Assembly (NCBI GenBank): GCA_019894655.1
Contig: JAGXNZ010000403.1
Coordinates: forward strand, 1 to 5,532
Source: Promethearchaeota archaeon
GTDB lineage: Archaea; Asgardarchaeota; Lokiarchaeia; Sigynarchaeales; SOKP01
DNA length: 5,532 nt
Reading direction: 5' to 3'
Under the pieces are notes generated by a model that was given only the letters and a program-made list of their open reading frames with translations, was not told the DNA's origin and made no database searches. Position 1 is the first letter of the stretch. The number at the start of each line of letters is the position of its first letter. Shown here piece by piece: positions 1 through 4,790 of this stretch. The position numbers and the translations under genes are program-made.

Positions 1-608
1 TAGAAGATAGTATTGAGATTCAAGATAATGTAGTAATAGGTAAACAACCTAGATCTAGTCCAATTAGCTCGAGAAAAGCATCTAAAGAATTATTAGTTGC
101 AAAAATTGGGAGTGGAACTTTAATTGGAACGGGATCAGTCATTTATGGAGGAACTGAGATAGGAAAACAATGTTTTATCGGAGATTTAGCGTCAATTCGA
201 GAGAAATGTAAGATACATGAATATGTCATAATTGGTAGAGCTGTAACTATAGAATATGAAACTGAAATAATGTCTTATACAAAAATTCAAACAGCGTGTC
301 ATTTAACCGGCAATTTAACAATAGGGCGGTATGTATTTTTTGGACCAGAGGTTTGTACTCTAAACGATAAATATATGGATACAATGGAATATAATTACAA
401 GGGTGCAACCGTAAAAGACGGCGCGACTGTAGGATCTAACGCAAGCCTACTTTCTGCCATTACTATTGGAATTGATGCTGTTATTGGAGCAGGAGCAGTG
501 GTTACTAAAGATGTTCCAGATAGGCAAGTATGGGTGGGTAATCCTGCTAAGTATATTAAAGATGTACCTAAAGAGAGATGGCTTGAAAATAGAATTAAAA
601 AGTTATAA
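1..608 (+). CDS. Hexapeptide-repeat (left-handed beta-helix) acyltransferase, 5' truncated
   Basis: The reading frame is open from base 3 to the TAA at 606-608, giving 201 visible residues. The real start lies to the left of the window, and the ATG at 270 is an internal Met (visible residue 90). Imperfect hexapeptide repeats run through the protein, for example VVIG near residue 10, LIGTGSVI near 40, NLTIG near 104 and ITIGIDAVIGAGAVV at 153-167. The end GNPAKYIKDVP (179-189) is the typical tail of sugar O- or N-acetyltransferases of the WbbJ/WxcM-like group. His100, just before LTGNLTIG, is a candidate catalytic base by analogy with the family. The likely role is cytosolic transfer of an acetyl group from acetyl-CoA to a nucleotide sugar for a surface glycan, which fits the neighbouring glycosyltransferase. 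The exact substrate cannot be told. The gene is convergent with the glycosyltransferase, 12 bp away. Confidence 0.85.
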   Translation, partial: EDSIEIQDNVVIGKQPRSSPISSRKASKELLVAKIGSGTLIGTGSVIYGGTEIGKQCFIGDLASIREKCKIHEYVIIGRAVTIEYETEIMSYTKIQTACHLTGNLTIGRYVFFGPEVCTLNDKYMDTMEYNYKGATVKDGATVGSNASLLSAITIGIDAVIGAGAVVTKDVPDRQVWVGNPAKYIKDVPKERWLENRIKKL

Positions 609-632
609 TTCATTTATTATTTATTGATTTAA
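609..632 (+). terminator. Possible T-rich terminator after the acyltransferase
   Basis: A U-rich stretch without a hairpin follows the stop at 608, with several runs of two to three T. It crosses the 12-bp gap into the end of the convergent glycosyltransferase gene. Archaeal termination commonly uses such T-rich tracts, but in DNA this AT-rich the signal is weak. Confidence 0.22.
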
Positions 633-1331
633 TCTCATCAGCTTAAAAACAAATAATTGGATGAAATTTTTAATAATTGATCGAAATATGTAATAGGGGT
701 GTCTTGCTATTACTTTTTCGATATGGTTAATAGGAACTTCTCGAAATTTTATTCCCAACTTCTCAATAAAATAAATAAGTTCAACTTCAATAAAAGGTCC
801 CGTTGCTGAGGTAAATTTAACTATTTTTTTACCAAGATTTGCTCGATATGCCTTTAAACAATCTATATCATTATAATGTGTGTGAAAAAGCAGATTTACT
901 ATAAATGTATGAAGTTTAGATATTAAAATTCTAATAAATGGACGTTCATTTTCACTTTCTTGATGATACCGGACACCAAGAATGATTGGATATTTACCTA
1001 TGAGCTTAAAAGCTTTCCCAATAAAGTCTAAACTAAAGGCAAGATCTACAGGGTAAGCAGTTATCATATCGCAACTTGCTTTATGAATTCCATATCTGTA
1101 CGCTTCTCCTAAAGAAGCCTTTTTCAAGGAGAATGATCTTACATTTGAAAATTCTTTATCAAGCTCAAAAGCTATCTCCGCAGTGCTGTCTGTACTGCCG
1201 TTTTCTATAATTATAATTTCAAAATTAGTATCAACGAGTTTAGTTAAATATTTATAGATAATATTTATACTAACACGAAGATCTTTTTCTTCGTTGAATG
1301 CTGGCACCACAACGCTAATGCTTTGATTCAT
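621..1331 (-). CDS. Family 2 glycosyltransferase, dolichyl-phosphate-sugar synthase-like
   Basis: A 236-residue protein starting at the ATG at 1329-1331. A TTG at 1344-1346 would add only five residues (MLLKL), and the ATG places the conserved VVVPAFNEE strand (residues 7-15) at the usual N-terminal position. It shows the GT-A/GT2 layout: the nucleotide-binding region IIENGSTDST (41-50), a DxD-equivalent region YPVDLAFS (93-100), DIDCLKAYR (155-163) where relatives have a D-x-x-cGfKafR segment, and EVELIYFIEKLGIKFREVPI (182-201), typical of DPM/DPG-synthase-like enzymes. No clear membrane helix is present, so it is probably a cytosolic or peripheral enzyme. By family it would move a hexose from a nucleotide sugar to polyprenyl phosphate or a related acceptor; the substrate is unknown. 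It lies 61 bp downstream of the LPG_TM-type membrane protein gene and is probably co-transcribed with it. Two acidic motif positions are altered (see findings). Confidence 0.85.
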   Translation of the reverse strand: MNQSISVVVPAFNEEKDLRVSINIIYKYLTKLVDTNFEIIIIENGSTDSTAEIAFELDKEFSNVRSFSLKKASLGEAYRYGIHKASCDMITAYPVDLAFSLDFIGKAFKLIGKYPIILGVRYHQESENERPFIRILISKLHTFIVNLLFHTHYNDIDCLKAYRANLGKKIVKFTSATGPFIEVELIYFIEKLGIKFREVPINHIEKVIARHPYYIFRSIIKNFIQLFVFKLMRLNQ

Positions 1332-1344
1332 GAGCTTTAATAAC

Positions 1345-1359
1345 AAAATATATACTTAA
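1345..1359 (-). promoter_or_regulatory. Weak TATA-like element before the glycosyltransferase
   Basis: On the minus strand this reads TTAAGTATATATTTT, centred about 20-24 nt upstream of the ATG at 1331. It lies in the 61-bp gap after the membrane protein gene. It could be a secondary internal promoter giving a nearly leaderless mRNA, or just AT-rich sequence. No Shine-Dalgarno motif precedes the ATG. Confidence 0.22.
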
Positions 1360-1392
1360 TCGCAATCATATTCATAAAAAATCGAGCCGTAC

Positions 1393-2439
1393 TCATTTCC
1401 TTACAGACTCTATTTCTTTTAAATTTATATTATAGCGAAGGACGGAATACCCCCCAAATATTACGAGATATGCAGTTCGTAAAAAATGATCAATAATAAA
1501 TATAGAAAGAATTTCTATAAATAGAATTTCTGGATAAAAGAAGAAAATAAATAGAGCTCCAACATTTTCTGAAATTCCCCATCCACCGGGAGTTATTGGA
1601 AATGTTTTACTTAAATTAATTAAAACTGTCGATAAAATAATCACTAACATATTAACCTGATACCCTAAAATATAGAAAAACAGAATTACGATAAATCCAT
1701 CAACAATCCAAGTTGGAATTCCTAGTAAAATTGTTATTAAAAGTATCCTTCGATGTTCGCTAAATTTCTTTATGCCTTCTTTAAAGTTCCTAACGAACCT
1801 GTTCAAATAATCTGCTATTTTTGGTAGAATTCTGTCAATAAGCCCGATTATAAACTCTGTTTTGTAGATTAATAATGCCAATGCAATAAGTATTCCAACA
1901 ATAAAAATTACACCAAAGGCGAGAAATATTTGAATATTTAGGCCCAGTAATGCTTTAGTACTAGTTTCACCATAGTTACTTATATATAAGAATAATAAAG
2001 CAAAGCAACTTATGATAAAAATTAAGATGAAATCGAGTATTCGTTCAATGGCAATTCCTGCTACGGATTCGCTTAATTTAAGATTCTCTTGATCTTTTAT
2101 TATAAAAATCCTCACTATATCTCCAATTTTACCTGGAGCTAAATCGTTTACGATCAGCCCCGCACCAGTAGAAAAAAAAGATGTAGAAAAACCAATATCG
2201 ATATTAATTCCTTTAAATATTAATTTTAACTTATACGCTCTTATTAAAAAGCCAATTGTATAAATGATTGCAAAAAAAATTAATCCGATAATTCCTATAG
2301 TAATAAATTTTTGAATTAAGCTAACGAAATCTACTATAAAAACCATAGAGATTAGTAACAAAAGTGTTGCTACTCCAATAAGGACACGCTTTCTTCTCTT
2401 TAACCAACTTAAAAATTTACTTCTATTTTCTTCCTCCAT
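1393..2439 (-). CDS. LPG-synthase TM region / UPF0104 family integral membrane protein
   Basis: A 348-residue polytopic membrane protein starting at the ATG at 2437-2439. A basic N-terminal stretch (KRRKR, 14-18) precedes hydrophobic segments at about 18-38, 45-66, 130-153, 167-192, 230-258, 262-276 and 304-333, with shorter ones near 85-98 and 291-303. Family motifs are clear: NDLAPGKIGDIVR (98-110), equivalent to the family's N-x-L-P-x-R-x-G-E-x-x-R; AIERILDFILI (130-140); and FPITPGGWGISEN (280-292), equivalent to the PGG-x-G-x-x-E motif. There is no C-terminal lysyltransferase domain, so it is not an MprF. Archaeal members often sit beside or are fused to GT2 enzymes and may help handle lipid-linked sugars, but their biochemical role is not established. 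It is the first gene of a probable two-gene operon with the glycosyltransferase, and is transcribed divergently from the U32 gene. No Shine-Dalgarno lies before the start; GAGGA occurs only inside codons 2-4. Confidence 0.87.
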   Translation of the reverse strand: MEEENRSKFLSWLKRRKRVLIGVATLLLLISMVFIVDFVSLIQKFITIGIIGLIFFAIIYTIGFLIRAYKLKLIFKGINIDIGFSTSFFSTGAGLIVNDLAPGKIGDIVRIFIIKDQENLKLSESVAGIAIERILDFILIFIISCFALLFLYISNYGETSTKALLGLNIQIFLAFGVIFIVGILIALALLIYKTEFIIGLIDRILPKIADYLNRFVRNFKEGIKKFSEHRRILLITILLGIPTWIVDGFIVILFFYILGYQVNMLVIILSTVLINLSKTFPITPGGWGISENVGALFIFFFYPEILFIEILSIFIIDHFLRTAYLVIFGGYSVLRYNINLKEIESVRK

Positions 2440-2440
2440 C

Positions 2441-2468
2441 GATTAAAATTCAGAATTTTCTTTTAATC
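2441..2468. repeat. Nested inverted repeat, candidate operator 1
   Basis: Outer arms GATTAAAA (2441-2448) and TTTTAATC (2461-2468) are perfect reverse complements. Inside them lies AAAATTC (2445-2451), A, GAATTTT (2453-2459), also perfect. The inner core AATTCAGAATT (2447-2457) recurs at 2505-2515. The element abuts the start codon of the LPG_TM-type gene and covers its probable transcription start, a place where a bound protein would block transcription. That function is inferred. Confidence 0.45.
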
Positions 2469-2475
2469 TTAAATT

Positions 2476-2491
2476 TTTTTATATTTTTATA
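2476..2491 (-). promoter_or_regulatory. TATA-like boxes for the LPG_TM-glycosyltransferase operon
   Basis: On the minus strand two adjacent TATAAAAA octamers occupy 2484-2491 and 2476-2483, centred about 48 and 40 nt before the ATG at 2439. Either would start transcription roughly 14-22 nt upstream of the ATG, inside the inverted repeat at 2441-2468. The region is A/T-rich throughout, so the exact box is uncertain. Confidence 0.4.
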
Positions 2492-2504
2492 ACTTCTCTC
2501 CTTG

Positions 2505-2515
2505 AATTCAGAATT
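2505..2515. repeat. Second copy of the AATTCAGAATT palindrome, candidate operator 2
   Basis: This is identical over 11 bp to the core at 2447-2457, with a centre-to-centre distance of 58 bp. The two copies flank the minus-strand TATA-like boxes. A repeated palindrome in a 128-bp divergent promoter region suggests two sites for a dimeric regulator. Confidence 0.42.
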
Positions 2516-2526
2516 GGTTTAACCAA
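2514..2526. repeat. Palindrome TTGGTTTAACCAA upstream of the U32 TATA box
   Basis: Perfect 6-bp arms TTGGTT and AACCAA surround a central T. It overlaps the end of the second AATTCAGAATT copy by two bases and ends 10 bp before the plus-strand TATA box at 2537-2544. It carries rare G/C pairs in a very AT-rich region. The position would suit an activator or a regulator acting at the BRE. Confidence 0.38.
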
Positions 2527-2536
2527 AAATGAATAA

Positions 2537-2544
2537 TTTATATT
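2537..2544 (+). promoter_or_regulatory. Archaeal-type TATA box for the U32 gene
   Basis: TTTATATT is centred about 27 nt before the ATG at 2568, which would put the transcription start at or next to the A of the start codon. The mRNA would then be leaderless, consistent with the lack of a Shine-Dalgarno. A purine-rich stretch directly upstream could serve as BRE. A second TATAAATA at 2548-2555 lies too close to the ATG to be used for this start. Confidence 0.55.
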
Positions 2545-2567
2545 GGATATAAATAACTTATTAGAGT

Positions 2568-3830
2568 ATGGTACGAATCGAATTACTGGCACCTGCAAAA
2601 AACCTCAAAGCAATAAAAGCAGCGTCTAAATATGCAAATTCAGTATATTTTGGAATTGAAAATTTTAATATGAGGATGCGTTCCGAAAATATCGCTTTGA
2701 AAGACTTAAATAAAATAACTACTTTTTGTCATGAACACAATTTAAAAGCATACTTAACCACAAATATTCTAATCTATGATAATGAATTGGAATTATTGAG
2801 GTCAATAATAAAAAAAGGAAAAGAATCTAATATAGACGCTGTAATCGTTCATGATATTGCAGCAATAGAAATCGCGAAAGAATTTGAAATGCCCTTTCAC
2901 ATTTCAACTCAATGTAACGTCTCAAATTCATTGTCTGCAAGATTTTATGAGAACTTAGGTGCTGAGAGAATTATTCTCGCAAGAGAACTATCGTTGGAGA
3001 AAATAAAGGAGATTAAGCGAAACTTACATAAATCTGAGATAGAGGTCTTTATTCACGGTGCAATGTGCACTTCTGTTAGTGGGAGATGCTACTTTTCTCA
3101 AGATATATGCGGAACTGAAGAGAAATCAGCCAATAGAGGAAGTTGCATACAACCGTGTAGAAGACGCTGGTGGGTAAGAGAAGAATCTGGGACAGAATAT
3201 ATTTACGATGGAGAGAGATTTATGAATTCACGAGACCTTTGTACAATAGCTTACATCCCAGAGCTAATAGAAGCAAGGGTAGATGCTTTCAAAATTGAGG
3301 GTAGAATGAGACACCCACATTATGTTGAGATAGTTACAAAAACTTATCGTGAAGCAATTGAAGCTTACTATGATGATACATTTACTAAAAAAAAAGCTGG
3401 TAGATGGGTAACTGAGTTAAAAAAAGTTTACAATCGAGGATTTACTCCGGGATTTTACTTTAAAAGAGTGACGGAGGAAGACCATCAACATAAATCCCCA
3501 GCGAACTTATCTCATTTTAGGTATATAAGATTAGGTAAAGTTGAAAGATATGATCCAAAAGAGAACTATGCATTAATTACTTTAAATAATGGCTATTTAA
3601 CAAAAAACGACGATATTATTATTATGGGTAAAAATACAGACACTTATTTGCATCAAAAGGCAAAGCACATAATCTACAACGGTAAATTGGTAGATAAAAC
3701 TCCACAAGGCACATTTAAAGATAAGATTAGTATAAAATTGCGTGTTGATGGAGAAGTAATTGGAAATGGAGAAGATACTATCTATATTTTCACTGATAAA
3801 ACCTATAAGTTGAAAAAATATTCTTTATAA
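2568..3830 (+). CDS. Peptidase U32 family protein, YegQ/TrhP-like
   Basis: A 420-residue protein, close to the length of E. coli TrhP (YegQ). The N-terminal barrel opens with ELLAPAKNLKAIKAA (5-19) and YFGIENFNMR (27-36). The U32 signature is EVFIHGAMCTSVSGRCYFS (159-177), with Cys167 and Cys174 six residues apart, followed by NRGSCIQPCR (189-198) giving Cys193 and Cys197. Four cysteines at these places bind an iron-sulfur cluster in characterised relatives. FKIEGRMRHPHYV (241-253) is the conserved arginine-containing segment, and 315-420 is the beta-rich C-terminal domain. Despite the name, studied members (TrhP, RlhA, UbiU/UbiV) take part in O2-independent hydroxylation: TrhP makes 5-hydroxyuridine at tRNA position 34 and RlhA modifies 23S rRNA. 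An RNA-modification role is therefore more likely than proteolysis, but the archaeal substrate is unknown. It is divergent from the LPG_TM-type gene and 25 bp upstream of the formimidoyltransferase gene. Confidence 0.88.
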   Translation: MVRIELLAPAKNLKAIKAASKYANSVYFGIENFNMRMRSENIALKDLNKITTFCHEHNLKAYLTTNILIYDNELELLRSIIKKGKESNIDAVIVHDIAAIEIAKEFEMPFHISTQCNVSNSLSARFYENLGAERIILARELSLEKIKEIKRNLHKSEIEVFIHGAMCTSVSGRCYFSQDICGTEEKSANRGSCIQPCRRRWWVREESGTEYIYDGERFMNSRDLCTIAYIPELIEARVDAFKIEGRMRHPHYVEIVTKTYREAIEAYYDDTFTKKKAGRWVTELKKVYNRGFTPGFYFKRVTEEDHQHKSPANLSHFRYIRLGKVERYDPKENYALITLNNGYLTKNDDIIIMGKNTDTYLHQKAKHIIYNGKLVDKTPQGTFKDKISIKLRVDGEVIGNGEDTIYIFTDKTYKLKKYSL

Positions 3831-3832
3831 TT
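3824..3832 (+). promoter_or_regulatory. TATA box for the formimidoyltransferase gene, overlapping the U32 stop codon
   Basis: TTTATAATT is centred about 28 nt before the ATG at 3856, nearly the same spacing as the TATA box of the U32 gene, and includes the U32 stop codon (3828-3830). This suggests that the downstream gene has its own promoter and a leaderless mRNA, even though only 25 bp separate the two genes. Another AT-rich stretch at 3836-3845 would suit the alternative ATG at 3865. Confidence 0.42.
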
Positions 3833-3855
3833 AGGAATATTATAGTTATCCTTTC

Positions 3856-4782
3856 ATGATTTTTATGGAAAATAAAATTAAAAAGATAATCGAGTCAGTT
3901 CCTAACTATAGCGAAGGTATGAGTGGAGATAAAGTCGAAAAAATAGTATCTGAAATAAGAAATACTCCTCAGACTAGAGTTGTTGACATTCAATACGATT
4001 CAGATTACAATAGAGCAGTCATTACTTTTGTGGGATCACCAGAAGCCGTATTAAGGGCAAATATTGCGGCTGCTAAAAAAGCAATAGAATTAATTGATAT
4101 GAACAAGCATAAGGGTCAACATCCTCGAATAGGGGCAATTGATGTAGTACCATTTGTCCCCGCTCAAAATGTTGAAATTGAAGAGTGTATTGAATTATCG
4201 AAGAAATTTGCTATGGAAATGGCGAACGAGGGGGTTCCTGTATATTTATATGAAGAATCGGCTAACATCCCAGAAAGAAAAAATATTGATAACATCCGGC
4301 TCGGGGAATATGAAGGATTGAAAGAAAGTATTGAAAAAGATCCTAGTAGAAAACCGGATTATGGACCTTCTAAATTCCATCCAACTGCGGGTGCTATTAT
4401 TACTGGAGCTAGGTATCCCCTTATTAGCTTTAATATCAACCTTGGGACTAAAGATGTAAAAATAGCAAAAAAAGTAGCTAAAGCGATTCACTTGCAATCG
4501 GGAGGATTAGTGAATGTTAAAGCAATGGGTACGGCATTAAAAGAGAGAGATTGCGTTCAAGTGGGTATTAGCAATATTAACTTCAAAAAAACCCCTCTTT
4601 ATCGTCAGATGGAACTCGTACGAATTGAAGCTGCGCGTTATGGAGTATCTATTGTTGGAACCGAGTTGATAGGAGTGCTACCTTTAGAAGCTGTTCTTAA
4701 TTCGTTAGATTATTACTTACAGCTTGAAAAACCTAAAAAACTTGAACCAAAACATTTATTAGAAGATTACTTTGATTTCTAG
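3856..4782 (+). CDS. ftcD: Glutamate formimidoyltransferase (monofunctional)
   Basis: A 308-residue protein that transfers the formimino group of N-formimino-L-glutamate to tetrahydrofolate, giving glutamate and 5-formimino-THF, the last step of the folate-dependent histidine degradation route. Family motifs in order: ESVPNYSEG (13-21); DYNRAVITFVG (50-60); HKGQHPRIGAIDVVPFVP (85-102), in which His89 matches the catalytic His82 of the mammalian enzyme; VYLYEESA (129-136); GARYPLISFNINLGT (184-198); GGLVNVKAMG (216-225); VQVGISNINFKKTPLYR (234-250); and GTELIGVLPLEA (268-279). The length matches the formyltransferase part only. The cyclodeaminase domain of bifunctional FTCD is absent, so the next step must use a separate enzyme outside the window. 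The ATG at 3856 has a TATA box at leaderless distance; the ATG at 3865 (MENKIKK) is a real alternative and would match the shorter N-termini of relatives. It meets the imidazolonepropionase gene end to end, 8 bp apart. Confidence 0.93.
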   Translation: MIFMENKIKKIIESVPNYSEGMSGDKVEKIVSEIRNTPQTRVVDIQYDSDYNRAVITFVGSPEAVLRANIAAAKKAIELIDMNKHKGQHPRIGAIDVVPFVPAQNVEIEECIELSKKFAMEMANEGVPVYLYEESANIPERKNIDNIRLGEYEGLKESIEKDPSRKPDYGPSKFHPTAGAIITGARYPLISFNINLGTKDVKIAKKVAKAIHLQSGGLVNVKAMGTALKERDCVQVGISNINFKKTPLYRQMELVRIEAARYGVSIVGTELIGVLPLEAVLNSLDYYLQLEKPKKLEPKHLLEDYFDF

Positions 4783-4790
4783 TATCTCAT

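Noticed and set aside
395..613. 72-residue open frame on the minus strand
   Set aside because: It lies entirely antisense to the clearly conserved hexapeptide acyltransferase, and its translation shows no recognisable domain; it is a shadow frame.
1332..1346. TTG start five codons upstream of the glycosyltransferase ATG
   Set aside because: The added residues MLLKL have no counterpart in the family start, and the ATG gives the normal distance to the VVVPAFNEE motif.
1337..1375. Short upstream reading frame beginning at the ATG at 1375 on the minus strand
   Set aside because: Only about 12 codons, out of frame with the glycosyltransferase, with no ribosome-binding site; likely chance in AT-rich DNA.
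1393..2439. Possibility that the membrane protein is an MprF-type lysyl-phosphatidylglycerol synthase
   Set aside because: It is only 348 residues and ends after the membrane region; the C-terminal aminoacyl-transferase domain is absent.
2568..3830. Reading the U32 gene as a secreted collagenase-like protease
   Set aside because: No signal peptide is present, and the four-cysteine iron-sulfur arrangement matches the RNA- and ubiquinone-hydroxylation branch of the family.
4246..4497. 83-residue open frame on the minus strand
   Set aside because: It is antisense to the conserved core of the formimidoyltransferase, low in complexity (Phe/Ser/Ile-rich), and has no motif.
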